Shown: positions 53,073-62,552 of the stretch, piece after piece
How the letters are laid out: every line of letters starts with the position of its first letter
Position numbering within the stretch: the first letter of the stretch is position 1
NCBI GenBank assembly: GCA_036796255.1
Contig: DAIRDH010000006.1
Coordinates: forward strand, 22,487-86,486
Origin: T3Sed10-241 sp036796255
GTDB lineage: Bacteria > Bacteroidota > Bacteroidia > Flavobacteriales_D > Cryomorphaceae
Direction of reading: 5' to 3'
Length of the DNA stretch: 64,000 nt
Notes under the pieces: generated by a model
Databases searched by the model: none
What the model was told of the DNA's origin: nothing
The model's input: the letters and a program-made list of their open reading frames with translations, nothing else
Program-made: the position numbers and the translations under genes

Positions 53073-53524
53073 AGGCCCAAAGATAAGCGCGTAGACAAAA
53101 CTGACATATTTGGAAGTGAAATGAGCCAAATATTGCTATATTGGGCTACCCAAATTTGAACAATCGACACACAAGTCCGGCGCACCTTATTGCCATTGTT
53201 AAAAGTGAACATTAAGCAAAAGTAAAGATGCCGTAAAGCACGTAAAACGTAGATAGTGTGCGATGAACACTTGTAATGTGCCGATTAAAGAATAAGGGGT
53301 ATTTTCAGTGGGTTATTTACAAAGAATATTGTGCCAAAAATCAGTCCTGATGCAGCTTTCGAAAAAAAACTTGTCCTGTAAAACTTTTAATTCTGACAAT
53401 AGGGTCAGGGCTTTTTTTTTCACTTTTTTCTCCAAATATTTGCCCTCCGTAACCGGCACTAGACATGGGGAGCTGCCGGCTTACAATTAGTAATTTGTTA
53501 ACCTAAACTACATCGTTTCGAACA
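53073..53524. other. Intergenic region before dnaA
   Basis: About 450 bases between the thioesterase and dnaA. I looked for DnaA boxes (TTATCCACA-like) and found none clearly; an AT-rich stretch lies at 53270-53500. A weak hairpin CTGAC...GTCAG followed by a T-run lies at about 53393-53420. Whether this is the replication origin cannot be told. Confidence 0.4.
53078..53085 (-). promoter_or_regulatory. -7 element, apparently leaderless
   Basis: On the minus strand TATCTTTG, only 5 bases before the thioesterase ATG. Confidence 0.5.
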
Positions 53525-54955
53525 ATGAGTAAACATGAAGAAGTGTGGGATAGTTGCCTTGGACTGATCAAGGACAATGTGAGCCTGCAAGGATACAAAA
53601 CCTGGTTCGAGCCTATCAAGCCCATTAAACTGGACAACCAGATTTTGACGATACAAGTGCCGTCACAATTTTTTTACGAGTGGCTCGAAGAGCATTACAT
53701 CCATTTGCTGAAAAAAATCATCCGAAAGGAACTTGGAGACGAAGGTAGACTGGAGTACAGCATTGTAATGGAAAACAGCCACAACGGCTCGAGCCCTTAC
53801 ACAGTGAAAATTCCAACATCGAACAAACGCGCGATCAAGAACCCTCCCGTATCAGCACCGCTGGACATTGGCGGATCCAAGCAAATCAAGAACCCCTTTA
53901 TCATTCCGGGACTTCGCAAGATCAATGTAGATTCGAACCTCAAGCCCAATTATTCTTTCGACAACCTGGTAGAGGGCGATTGCAACCGACTGGCACGATC
54001 GGCAGGATTTGCGGTAGCTAAAAACCCCGGTGGAACTGCTTTCAACCCATTGCTTATCTACGGTGGCGTTGGATTGGGTAAAACGCATTTGGCGCAAGCC
54101 ATTGGCATCGAAATCAAAAACCGCTACCCCAACAAAACTGTACTCTACGTAGAGTCGGAGAAATTCATCCACCAGTTTATTGACGCGGTTAAAAACAACA
54201 ACGTAAACGATTTCAGTCACTTTTACCAAATGATGGATGTGCTGATTATTGACGATGTGCAATTTCTCGCCGGGAAAGAGAAAACGCAAGACATGTTCTT
54301 TCACATCTTCAATCACCTGCACCAAACCGGTAAACAGATTGTACTCACGAGCGACAAAGCACCTGTAGAAATGCAGGGTGTAGAGCAGCGCCTCCTCTCC
54401 CGCTTCAAGTGGGGCCTTTCGGCCGACTTGCAGACGCCAAGCCTGGAGACGCGCATTGCAATCCTCGAGAAGAAGATGTACGCCGACGGCATAGAATTGC
54501 CAAAGGAAGTGACCGAGTACCTCGCCTACAGCGTCACCTCCAACATCCGCGAGCTCGAAGGTGCATTGATTTCACTGATAGCGCATTCATCGCTCAACAA
54601 GAAGCCTATCACCCTGGACCTTGCAAGGCAAATGATCGACAAGTTTGTAAAGAACACTGCCCGCGAGGTGTCTATCGATTACATTCAAAAGGTAGTATGC
54701 GACTATTTCGACCTGCCTATCGAACTGCTCAAGTCCAAAACGCGCAAGCGCGAGGTGGTTCAGGCGAGGCAAATTGCCATGTACTTCGCCAAGAAGATGA
54801 CCAAGAGCAGCCTTGCCAACATCGGCATGCACTGCGGTGGAAAAGACCATGCAACGGTGCTCCACGCATGTCGCACGGTCAACAACCTTCAGGAAACCGA
54901 TAAGCAGTTTAGAAAATACCTCGATGACCTCGAGAAAAAACTCAGCCTGCAGTAA
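53525..54955 (+). CDS. dnaA: Chromosomal replication initiator DnaA
   Basis: 476 residues, cytoplasmic AAA+ ATPase that opens the replication origin. Domain I (about 1-80, VWDSCLGLIKDNVSLQGYKTWFEPI) is followed by a short linker, the AAA+ domain with Walker A GGVGLGKTH (180-188) and Walker B VLIIDDVQFL, and the C-terminal DNA-binding domain with the signature GGKDHATVLHACRTV. ATG 53525 agrees with the family N-terminus. Followed by a strong terminator. Confidence 0.98.
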   Translation: MSKHEEVWDSCLGLIKDNVSLQGYKTWFEPIKPIKLDNQILTIQVPSQFFYEWLEEHYIHLLKKIIRKELGDEGRLEYSIVMENSHNGSSPYTVKIPTSNKRAIKNPPVSAPLDIGGSKQIKNPFIIPGLRKINVDSNLKPNYSFDNLVEGDCNRLARSAGFAVAKNPGGTAFNPLLIYGGVGLGKTHLAQAIGIEIKNRYPNKTVLYVESEKFIHQFIDAVKNNNVNDFSHFYQMMDVLIIDDVQFLAGKEKTQDMFFHIFNHLHQTGKQIVLTSDKAPVEMQGVEQRLLSRFKWGLSADLQTPSLETRIAILEKKMYADGIELPKEVTEYLAYSVTSNIRELEGALISLIAHSSLNKKPITLDLARQMIDKFVKNTAREVSIDYIQKVVCDYFDLPIELLKSKTRKREVVQARQIAMYFAKKMTKSSLANIGMHCGGKDHATVLHACRTVNNLQETDKQFRKYLDDLEKKLSLQ

Positions 54956-54981
54956 AATGCACATGGCGTTGACATTGAACA

Positions 54982-55011
54982 AAGACATTCCAGATTGGAA
55001 TGTCTTTTTTT
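54982..55011 (+). terminator. Intrinsic terminator of dnaA
   Basis: AAGACATTCC (54982-54991), loop AGATT, GGAATGTCTT, then a T-tract. Confidence 0.93.
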
Positions 55012-55069
55012 GTGGCTTAAGATTCCTTGAGGGCACTTTATTTAGGCTGCGAAAGCAGCAAAATCAATG

Positions 55070-55077
55070 TACATTTG
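55070..55077 (+). promoter_or_regulatory. -7 promoter element directly before a lipoprotein gene
   Basis: TACATTTG, four bases before ATG 55082, so a leaderless or nearly leaderless mRNA is predicted. Confidence 0.55.
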
Positions 55078-55081
55078 CGCT

Positions 55082-55519
55082 ATGAGATTCATTTGGGGAA
55101 CCTTACTGCTGGCTTCGGTCATATCAATCGGCGCTTGCAGATCAATGCAGCAGGCCATGGCCGAGATTCCGCTCAATGCACCAGAGATTGCTGTGGCCTC
55201 CAATGCAGATATCTACGCCCGCTCAGCACCGTTTGAAGTAGCATACGCCGACTTCATCAATGATCATCTCGTACTTCAGGTAAGCTACGCTGGTGGCTGT
55301 GAGGACCATCAGTTTGAAGTAATCAGCGATGGTAAATACACAGCCACATATCCGCCTGAAATAACCCTTCACATCAAGCATTTCGACAATGGCGACCGCT
55401 GCAGGGGTTTTATTGACGAGAAGCGCTACTTCGACGCAAGGAGCATCCAATATCCAGGAACCAACCGCGTGCGCGTGGTGTTTGCACACAACAACAAAAT
55501 ACTCGACTACATTTACTGA
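55082..55519 (+). CDS. Small lipoprotein of unknown function
   Basis: 145 residues from ATG 55082 (frame open to 55067, but a promoter element sits there). Lipobox SIGAC (Cys about 19). The mature part is beta-rich with three Cys (GGCEDH, DRCRGF) and the phrase YADFINDHLVLQVSYAGGCEDH; no family recognised. The protease gene begins 5 bases after the stop, so the two are co-transcribed. Confidence 0.78.
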   Translation: MRFIWGTLLLASVISIGACRSMQQAMAEIPLNAPEIAVASNADIYARSAPFEVAYADFINDHLVLQVSYAGGCEDHQFEVISDGKYTATYPPEITLHIKHFDNGDRCRGFIDEKRYFDARSIQYPGTNRVRVVFAHNNKILDYIY

Positions 55520-55524
55520 ATCGC

Positions 55525-57801
55525 ATGAGAAAGCCCGCTCATTCCATACTGACCTTTCTTCTCCTGGCGCTGAGCTTGCCGGGTGTAGCGCAAATTTCTC
55601 ATGGAGGTCAGGCACTTGGGCGCAGCCTTAACACCCCGCCGGTCTATGTAGCCTTTGACGCTCCCGACTTAAGGGCTTACCTGCTGGAAGATGCTGAAAA
55701 TGACGCCGACAAAAGCGGGCCCTACCGCTTTGGTGTAAACCTTCCCGCCGACCTCGACTCCGAGCGCCACGGCACCTGGACCACCCTTGCCAATGGTGAC
55801 CGTGTATGGCGATTGGGCATACGCGGCGCAGGTGCGGTAAGCCTCAACCTTCAGTTTGACGACTATCAGGTACCTGAAGGCGGTGCGGTATTCGTGTACA
55901 AACCGGACATGACCCAAATCAAAGGAAGCTTTACCAACGAGAACGCCAGCCCTGAAGGCTCATTGGGTGTGGGCCTTGTTTTTGGCGATCAACTCATCAT
56001 TGAATACCTCGAGCCTGCAGCACACCGCGGTGAAGGCTATTTGCACATTGACAATGTAACTTATGGCTATCGCGATGCACTCGCTTTGAGCGGCCTGGAG
56101 AAGAGCGGGCCCTTCGGCAATGCCGGTGCATGCAACATCAACGTCAATTGCCCTGAGGGACTTCCTTATAATGTGGAAAAACGCTCCGTGGCCATCATTG
56201 TGGTCAACAACAACGGATTGTGTACGGGAGCCATGGTCAACAACGCCCGTCAGGATGGAGAGCCCTATGTGCTCACAGCCAACCACTGCCTGCCCGCCAA
56301 CCCCAATGTGACCAACAACTGGATTTTCTACTTCAACCACGAGTCGCCAGGCTGCGTGGGCAATACCGGACCGATAGACCAGAGCGTCTCAGGCGCTACA
56401 CTGCTGGCGCGCAGTGCCGAAAGTGATTTTGCCTTGCTGAAACTGAACAGCAGCCCCCCCGAAAGCTATTCCGTGTGTTACAGCGGCTGGAATGCAACCG
56501 ACAGTGAAAGCCTTGTGAACAGGGCTGTGGGCATACACCACCCCCGGGGCGATGTGAAGAAAATATGCTTCGAAAATGATGCGCCCTACCACCAAATACT
56601 CAACACCTTCGTGCGCCAAACCTGGTACATCGACCAATGGGAGCTCGGAGTAACCGAACCTGCCTCATCAGGCTCTCCCCTCTTCGACCAGAATGGCAAC
56701 ATCATAGGCGTACTTTCCGGCGGAGCCGCCGCATGCGCGGGCAGCATCAACAATGGGCAGCACGACTTTTACGGACGTATAGGCGTAGCCTGGGAGTTTG
56801 AATCTGCCATTACCGGACAACTCAAGCATTGGCTCGATCCAGACAATACAGGGCTGCTTATCCTTGGTAATTCCTGCAATTTCGACCCACAGCCCAACGA
56901 TCTCGCTGTGGTGGGATTTGAAGACTTGAATCCTGTGACCTGCGACCCTCAACCCGTGCAAACCGAAGCGGCTATCCTCAATGTTGGTTTTGAGGCAGTG
57001 AGCTCCTTCACTTACAACGTTTCACTCAATGGAGAGCTCGTAAACAGCTCCGAGTGGTTTGGAACCCTTGCTCCCAATGAATTGCTCAACCTCTCCCTCC
57101 CGGCCATCGAGCCCAATGATGGTGCCAACATCGTTGGACTGGAGATCGTTACTGTCAACCAACTGCCCGATGAAAACGAAACGAACAACACCGCATCGGT
57201 TACTTTCTATAGCTTTGAGGAATCCGAAATCGCCACCCTGCGCATCAATTTCGACAACCATCCAGATGAAACCACATGGAGCCTTTCGGCAAATGACGGT
57301 ACTGTTTTATACAGTGGTGGCCCTTATGAATTAGGACAAACGTTTACCGAGGAATATCTCTGCCTCGGTACCGGTCTTTGCTACACTTTTAACATCTTCG
57401 ATTCCTTCGATGATGGCTTATGCTGTGATTTTGGACAGGGCAATTACCGCCTGAGCAATGCCGCCGGCAATACGCTGGCATCAGGGGCCAGCTTTGGCAG
57501 TGTGGAGACCACAGATTTTTGTATCGCAGGCCCTCCCCCCGACCCTGTAGAAGTGAGCATTTCTCCGAATCCAGCAAGCAGCAATTTAAGATTTAGTATT
57601 CTCGGCAGGCCACAAGACCAGGGCCCGGTCAATATTCACGACATTCAAGGTCGCCTGGTGCTCACGAGCAGCCAGCATATTGGCAACGAAGACCTTGAGA
57701 CAATCAACCTCGATGTTTCCAGGCTACCTGCAGGTATGTACGTGGCGCGTATCGTACTCAACGGCACCCTCTTCTACGGTAAGTTTATGGTAATCCGGTA
57801 A
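55525..57801 (+). CDS. Secreted lysyl-endopeptidase-like serine protease with T9SS domain
   Basis: 758 residues, secreted (signal ending GVAQ). An N-terminal pro-region of about 170 residues precedes an S1-type protease: catalytic His254 in TANHC, Asp301 in SDFALLKL, Ser382 in SSGSP. The residues before the Ser (PASSGSPLFD) are like Achromobacter protease I, which cuts after Lys; six Cys in the domain also fit. The next about 260 residues hold CARDB/Ig-like and a small Cys-rich domain, and the C-terminus (SISPNPASSNLRF) is a Por-type T9SS sorting domain. The enzyme probably digests extracellular protein. Confidence 0.92.
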   Translation: MRKPAHSILTFLLLALSLPGVAQISHGGQALGRSLNTPPVYVAFDAPDLRAYLLEDAENDADKSGPYRFGVNLPADLDSERHGTWTTLANGDRVWRLGIRGAGAVSLNLQFDDYQVPEGGAVFVYKPDMTQIKGSFTNENASPEGSLGVGLVFGDQLIIEYLEPAAHRGEGYLHIDNVTYGYRDALALSGLEKSGPFGNAGACNINVNCPEGLPYNVEKRSVAIIVVNNNGLCTGAMVNNARQDGEPYVLTANHCLPANPNVTNNWIFYFNHESPGCVGNTGPIDQSVSGATLLARSAESDFALLKLNSSPPESYSVCYSGWNATDSESLVNRAVGIHHPRGDVKKICFENDAPYHQILNTFVRQTWYIDQWELGVTEPASSGSPLFDQNGNIIGVLSGGAAACAGSINNGQHDFYGRIGVAWEFESAITGQLKHWLDPDNTGLLILGNSCNFDPQPNDLAVVGFEDLNPVTCDPQPVQTEAAILNVGFEAVSSFTYNVSLNGELVNSSEWFGTLAPNELLNLSLPAIEPNDGANIVGLEIVTVNQLPDENETNNTASVTFYSFEESEIATLRINFDNHPDETTWSLSANDGTVLYSGGPYELGQTFTEEYLCLGTGLCYTFNIFDSFDDGLCCDFGQGNYRLSNAAGNTLASGASFGSVETTDFCIAGPPPDPVEVSISPNPASSNLRFSILGRPQDQGPVNIHDIQGRLVLTSSQHIGNEDLETINLDVSRLPAGMYVARIVLNGTLFYGKFMVIR

Positions 57802-57870
57802 GCCACCCGACAAGAGGACACTTAAACCGTCGGGGGTCATAAACGTTATGTTCACATGTCAAATTAACGT

Positions 57871-58680
57871 ATGCAAAGCCTTCTTTCGTTCATTCACCCC
57901 ATCGCTCTGCTTGTCAGCACATTTGCCAGCATGCAGGTTGGCTTTGCACAAACCCCCAATAAAACTGAGAAAACCATGAAAATAGAAATTTGGAGTGATG
58001 TAGCTTGCCCTTTCTGCTACATCGGGCAGGCCCACCTGATGGAGGCCTTGTCTACCTTTCCGGAAAAGGATAAAATAGAAATTGAGTGGAAAAGCTTCAT
58101 TCTCGACCCCACGCTGCCCCAGCAAACCGATGACGACCTATTCACAGTGCTTTCAGAGCGCAAAGGCATGCCCATGGAGCAAGTGATGCAAATGACGGCC
58201 CACGTGGAAAATATGGCATCAAAAGCCGGCCTGCAGCTCAACTTTAAGAAGACGGTGCCTGTGAATACGCTCAAAGCCCACGCCCTGCTCCAGCTGGCCA
58301 AAGAAAAAGGGAAAGGCAATGAAGCCAAGCAGCGGCTCTTTAAAGCCTACTTTGAAGAGGGGGCCAACCTCGGCAAAGACGGAGTGCTCATAGCCCTCGG
58401 AAAGGACCTGAACCTTGCTGAAGCTGAGCTGAAAAATGCTTTATCCAGCGATGCTTACCGACTTAAAGTGCAAGGTGATGTAAACACTGCCAGACAGCTC
58501 GGAGTGAGCGGAGTACCCTTTTTTGTCCTCGATGGGAAATATTCCATTTCAGGAGCCCAACCCACGGCCACCATGAAGCAAGCATTGGCGCAAGCATTTG
58601 CTGAGTGGAACAGTGCCGCGAAGCCCTCAACAGCAGTAGTGGAAGGCGCTGCCTGCAAACCAGAAGGCGATTGTGATTGA
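57871..58680 (+). CDS. DsbA/FrnE-like dithiol oxidoreductase with signal peptide
   Basis: 269 residues from ATG 57871, giving a signal peptide (LVSTFASMQVGFAQ). Without it, ATG 57976 gives the usual cytoplasmic FrnE length (about 234 residues). The thioredoxin-fold part has CPFC (Cys46, Cys49 from the long start) followed by IGQAHL, and GVSGVPFFVLDGKYSISGAQP with the cis-Pro. FrnE family members act in thiol exchange and oxidative or radiation stress. The signal peptide, if real, would place it in the periplasm. Confidence 0.88.
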   Translation: MQSLLSFIHPIALLVSTFASMQVGFAQTPNKTEKTMKIEIWSDVACPFCYIGQAHLMEALSTFPEKDKIEIEWKSFILDPTLPQQTDDDLFTVLSERKGMPMEQVMQMTAHVENMASKAGLQLNFKKTVPVNTLKAHALLQLAKEKGKGNEAKQRLFKAYFEEGANLGKDGVLIALGKDLNLAEAELKNALSSDAYRLKVQGDVNTARQLGVSGVPFFVLDGKYSISGAQPTATMKQALAQAFAEWNSAAKPSTAVVEGAACKPEGDCD

Positions 58681-58720
58681 GCTCATTTTCATATTTTACT
58701 TCACCCTCAATGTAACAGGC

Positions 58721-59104
58721 ATGAATGCAGACAAAGAAGCAGACCTCAACGTATTTGGCGAAAAGCTTATCGCCTGCAGTATGGATCCGCTCACGGGATA
58801 TTACCGTGACGGTTGCTGCAGCACGGGCGAGAGCGATCACGGAACCCATACAGTGTGCGCCATTGTAACTGCTGAGTTTTTGGAATTCTCCAAATCGAGG
58901 GGCAATGACCTTAGCACTGCCATTCCAGCCTACCGCTTTCCCGGGCTCAAGCCAGGCGATAAATGGTGCCTTTGCGCTTCCCGCTGGAAAGAAGCATGGG
59001 AAGCAGGTGTAGCCCCAGCAGTGGTACTGGAGGCCACCCACGAGCGCAGCCTTGACTTTGTATCGCTAGAGGTGCTGGTAAGCTTTGCCCACAGGGATCA
59101 ATAG
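58721..59104 (+). CDS. DUF2237 family protein
   Basis: 127 residues from ATG 58721 (GTG 58673 would add 16 hydrophobic residues and overlap the preceding gene by 8 bases). NVFGEKLIACSMDPLTGYYRDGCC and GDKWCLCASRWKEAWEAGVAP are the two blocks that define DUF2237, a small Cys-rich family with unknown function. It lies 40 bases behind the DsbA-like gene and 6 bases before the DoxX-like gene, so probably one operon. Confidence 0.88.
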   Translation: MNADKEADLNVFGEKLIACSMDPLTGYYRDGCCSTGESDHGTHTVCAIVTAEFLEFSKSRGNDLSTAIPAYRFPGLKPGDKWCLCASRWKEAWEAGVAPAVVLEATHERSLDFVSLEVLVSFAHRDQ

Positions 59105-59110
59105 CGCGCG

Positions 59111-59515
59111 ATGCCAACACAACGCCCGCACATTGAGCTCCTAAGCCGCATATTCTGGACGCTTTTGCTGCTTGGCGCAGGCCTGAGCCATTTTATCCTC
59201 GATGATTTCCTGCTGGCCCAAATGCCGGCCTATCTTCCCTACCCCCTCTTGCTCATTTACTTCACTGGCGTTTTGGAGCTGGCATTGGCCGCCATGCTGC
59301 TCAATGCGCGCAGCCGCAGGCTGGCCTGGCTCGGCATTGCGCTGATGTGCCTGGGCTATATGCCTACGCACTGGCATATCGCATGGAATTGCACAGTGCT
59401 TGAAGTGATCAACGGAAGCCTGCACATCCCCTGTTGGATTGCCTGGCTGAGGCTGCCCATTCAGGTGTTTTTTATTGGGTGGTCGGGCTGGCTTTTTTGG
59501 ACAGCCAGAAAGTGA
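59111..59515 (+). CDS. DoxX-like membrane protein
   Basis: 134 residues with four hydrophobic segments; the first (LLSRIFWTLLLLGAGLSHF) and the GVLELALAAMLL segment are typical of the DoxX/DoxD-like family. Inner membrane. Function unknown; some family members help in redox stress. Confidence 0.8.
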   Translation: MPTQRPHIELLSRIFWTLLLLGAGLSHFILDDFLLAQMPAYLPYPLLLIYFTGVLELALAAMLLNARSRRLAWLGIALMCLGYMPTHWHIAWNCTVLEVINGSLHIPCWIAWLRLPIQVFFIGWSGWLFWTARK

Positions 59516-59685
59516 GGAAGTTGAAAAGTTTGAATTGATCCAGACCCGTCCTAAGTCGGCATTGCCGATATTACTCACTGAGTAACTTTCGAAATACAAT
59601 ATTCACGAATTGGCCTGGGTTTGTCTTGCACACCACCCCTTCATCCCACCATTTTGCGACCTTTGTACCTTAAACTCCCTGAACT

Positions 59686-60900
59686 GTGAATACCAAACGC
59701 ATTGCTTTCAAAAACCGCGACGGGCACGAGCTCAGCGCCAGGCTTGAGTTGCCGCTGGGTGCGCCGCCCAGCCATTTCGCCATTTTTGCCCATTGCTTCA
59801 CCTGTGGCAAGGGCATCAAGGCAGCAACATTGATATCAAGGGCCCTGACACAGAAAGGTTTTGCCGTGCTCCGCTTTGACTTTACGGGTCTTGGACAGAG
59901 CGAAGGCGACTTTGCCGAGACAGGTTTCACCACCAACCTGAGCGACCTCGAGGCAGCTGCGGACTATCTCAAAGCGCAGCATGAGGCGCCCAAATTGCTT
60001 GTGGGCCATTCGCTTGGAGGCACTGCAGTGATCCATGCTTCCGCAAAAATGGACAGCATCGAGGCTGTGGTCACCATTGGAGCGCCTTTCGAAGCGAGCC
60101 ATGTGACCCGCCTTTTTGCCGATAAGGAAACAGACATCATGGCCAGGGGCCGCGCGGAGGTCAACATCGGCGGGAGGAGCTTTGAAATCGGGAAGGAGTT
60201 TATCGAAGACCTCAAGAAGCACACCACGGCCTTCCTCCTGCCCGATTTGCGGAAAGCACTGCTGGTGATGCACTCCCCGCAAGACAAAATTGTGGAAGTG
60301 AAAAACGCCGCCGACATCTACCACGCTGCCCACCATCCCAAAAGCTTTATCAGCCTCGATGGTGCCGACCACCTGCTGAGCAATGAGAATGACGGCGCCT
60401 ACGTGGCCGAAGTGATTGGCGCCTGGAGCAGCCGCTACCTTCCCGCTCAAAGCGCTGCGGCTTTCAGCACCGATGAAGATGTGGCCGTGCAACTGGGCAG
60501 CGATGGCTACACTACTGAAATTGTCGCTGGCGAGCACCGCCTCCTGGCCGATGAACCCGCTGATGTGGGCGGCAACAACATGGGCCCCACGCCCTACCAA
60601 TTGCTCAATGCTGCGCTGGGCACCTGCACCGCCATGACCATGCAGATGTATGCCAACCGCAAGCAATGGCCACTCGAAAAGGTCACGGTGCACCTCAGCC
60701 ACAGCCGCCACCACGCCGAAGATGGCGCCCATCCGGAAACGGGCAACAGCCGCGTGGACACCTTCAAGCGCTACATCGAAATGGAAGGCGAACTCGACGA
60801 GGCGCAGCGCGAAAAGCTGATGGAAATTGCCGACAAATGCCCCGTGCACCGCACCCTGACCGACCAGCGCATCACCATTGAAACCTCGGTGATGCCATGA
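59686..60900 (+). CDS. Bifunctional alpha/beta-hydrolase/OsmC-family fusion protein
   Basis: 404 residues, start GTG 59686 (no ATG in reach). Residues about 1-255 are an alpha/beta hydrolase: FAHCFTCGKG, nucleophile Ser in GHSLGGTAV, and DGADHLL with the His. Residues about 265-404 are an OsmC-like domain with the redox Cys in LGTCTAMTMQ and CPVHRTL. OsmC enzymes reduce organic hydroperoxides. This fusion is known as a family. The stop overlaps the next ATG by 4 bases, so the pair is translationally coupled. Confidence 0.93.
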   Translation: MNTKRIAFKNRDGHELSARLELPLGAPPSHFAIFAHCFTCGKGIKAATLISRALTQKGFAVLRFDFTGLGQSEGDFAETGFTTNLSDLEAAADYLKAQHEAPKLLVGHSLGGTAVIHASAKMDSIEAVVTIGAPFEASHVTRLFADKETDIMARGRAEVNIGGRSFEIGKEFIEDLKKHTTAFLLPDLRKALLVMHSPQDKIVEVKNAADIYHAAHHPKSFISLDGADHLLSNENDGAYVAEVIGAWSSRYLPAQSAAAFSTDEDVAVQLGSDGYTTEIVAGEHRLLADEPADVGGNNMGPTPYQLLNAALGTCTAMTMQMYANRKQWPLEKVTVHLSHSRHHAEDGAHPETGNSRVDTFKRYIEMEGELDEAQREKLMEIADKCPVHRTLTDQRITIETSVMP

Positions 60901-62255
60901 GCACAGCCTGGCCTGAGGCCTGGCGGGCCTCACTCCCATTGCCTTACGAGGAGCGCGATGCCTTGATCGCTGCGCTTTCAGAAGAAGCTCCCGCCAGCAT
61001 CCGCATCAACCCTGCAAAGGCAGAGGCCGCGGCCGATTTTACAGCTGTGCCCTGGTGCCGCGGTGCCTTTTACCTGCCGGAACGGCCCCGCTACACTTCC
61101 GATCCGGCATTTCATGCGGGGGCCTACTACCCGCAGGAAGCCTCGTCTATGGCCATCGCCCGCATCGTGAAAGACCTTGGACTGGACACCGCGCCCATAC
61201 GCGCACTGGACCTCTGCGCAGCGCCTGGCGGCAAAAGCACTTTGTTGCGCAGCCAGCTACACCCGGAGAGCTTCCTCCTGGCCAATGAAGTGGTGGGCAG
61301 CCGCGTGAACCTGCTGGAGGAAAACCTCACAAAGTGGGGCATTCCGGGCTATGGCATCAGCCAAAGCGATCCTTCAAAGTTCGGAAAGCTTCCCGGCATG
61401 TTCGACCTCATGCTCGTGGATGCCCCTTGCAGCGGCGAGGGCATGTTTCGTAAAGATTCTCAGGCCCTTGCACACTGGTCGCCGGCCAATGTGGAAGCCT
61501 GCGCCTTGCGGCAAAACCGTATACTCGATGATGTGTGGCCTGCGTTGAATCCAGGCGGAACGCTCATCTACAGCACTTGCACCTTCAACCTTTCGGAAAA
61601 TGAGCACCAAGTGGCGGCATTTATGGAGCGTACTGGCGCCGAAGCGTTGGAGATCGTTCTGGACTTCCCGGGTGTGGTAAGCAGCACTGGAGCAGGCACA
61701 GCCGCCTTCAGGTTTTTCCCGCACCGGGTGCAAGGTGAGGGATTTTTTGTGGCGGTGCTCCGCAAAGGAGGCAGCGGGAAGCGGGCCGAGCCGAAGGCGA
61801 GGCCCATCAGCACCATCGCCAATCTTGGGATCGCCGCGCATCTCAGCTACCCGGTCGACAGCCGTGGAAACGTATTTGCCGCAAGGCCCGAGCACCTCAA
61901 CCTGCTGGGATTGCTGGCGCATGAGCTCAACCTCATCGTGCCGGGACAACCCATTGGCAGCTACATCCAGCAAAAGTTCAAGCCAGGCACCGGCCTCGCG
62001 CTGATGGCCGAAGGAACTGCACAAACGCCCGAAGTGGCCTTAGACCTTGAAGAAGCCTTGAAATTTCTCCAGCGCGAGGATGTTTACAAAGACGGCCTTG
62101 GCAATGGACTCGTAAGCGTCGCTTTTGAAGGCTTTGCACTGGGCTTCGCCAAAGCCGGCAACAACAGGCTGGTGAGCCAGCACCCCAAGCACTGGCGCGT
62201 AAGGCAAGGGAAAGCCGAGGCCTATCAGCGCCTTGTAAAGCAAAAGAATCTCTAG
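60897..62255 (+). CDS. rRNA cytosine-C5 methyltransferase (RsmF/YebU-like)
   Basis: 452 residues. LDLCAAPGGKSTLL is the AdoMet-binding motif, DAPCSGEGMF holds one catalytic Cys and YSTCTFNLSENE the second. A C-terminal PUA-like extension (YIQQKFKPGTGLALMAEG ... FEGFALGFAKAGNN) fits the RsmF type rather than RsmB. It methylates cytosine in 16S rRNA. The ATG overlaps the preceding stop (ATGA). Confidence 0.92.
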   Translation: MSTAWPEAWRASLPLPYEERDALIAALSEEAPASIRINPAKAEAAADFTAVPWCRGAFYLPERPRYTSDPAFHAGAYYPQEASSMAIARIVKDLGLDTAPIRALDLCAAPGGKSTLLRSQLHPESFLLANEVVGSRVNLLEENLTKWGIPGYGISQSDPSKFGKLPGMFDLMLVDAPCSGEGMFRKDSQALAHWSPANVEACALRQNRILDDVWPALNPGGTLIYSTCTFNLSENEHQVAAFMERTGAEALEIVLDFPGVVSSTGAGTAAFRFFPHRVQGEGFFVAVLRKGGSGKRAEPKARPISTIANLGIAAHLSYPVDSRGNVFAARPEHLNLLGLLAHELNLIVPGQPIGSYIQQKFKPGTGLALMAEGTAQTPEVALDLEEALKFLQREDVYKDGLGNGLVSVAFEGFALGFAKAGNNRLVSQHPKHWRVRQGKAEAYQRLVKQKNL

Positions 62256-62552
62256 CTAAGAGGTCTCGCATCATATCGAATGCCTCAGTCACGACACAAT
62301 AGCCTTTTCGCCTGCCAACCATAATCACCTGATTGCCAAATGGAAGACCTGACAGGTTTTCAAAACCTGTAAGGTCTAAGGCCCCAAAAAGCAGGCACTG
62401 CGATAAAATCTGCAAAGCCTAACCTAGCCGATCAACCAAAGAAAGTTATCGCTCTGGTACCGGCACAGTAAAATCACCTCCCAAAAATAAAATTGCATGT
62501 ATTCACAACAGGCTTTCAGCATTCGAGCCCGGATATTGATTACCTTCATTAC
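62256..62552. other. Intergenic region with a perfect palindromic repeat
   Basis: About 297 bases. The only feature seen is the inverted repeat at 62345-62377 (separate entry). No promoter with a clear TAnnTTTG was found before the esterase gene. Confidence 0.5.
62345..62377. repeat. Near-perfect 33-base palindrome, REP-like element
   Basis: AGACCTGACAGGTTTT, one spacer base, AAAACCTGTAAGGTCT; 15 of 16 arm bases pair. Palindromes of the type ACCTGACAGGTTTT are scattered in many Bacteroidota genomes, so this is probably a REP-like intergenic repeat. It is not followed by a T-tract. Confidence 0.65.

Noticed and set aside
59836..60939. Minus-strand frame of 367 codons opposite the hydrolase-OsmC gene
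   Set aside because: The plus strand has clear motifs for both domains; the reverse frame is a codon-usage shadow.
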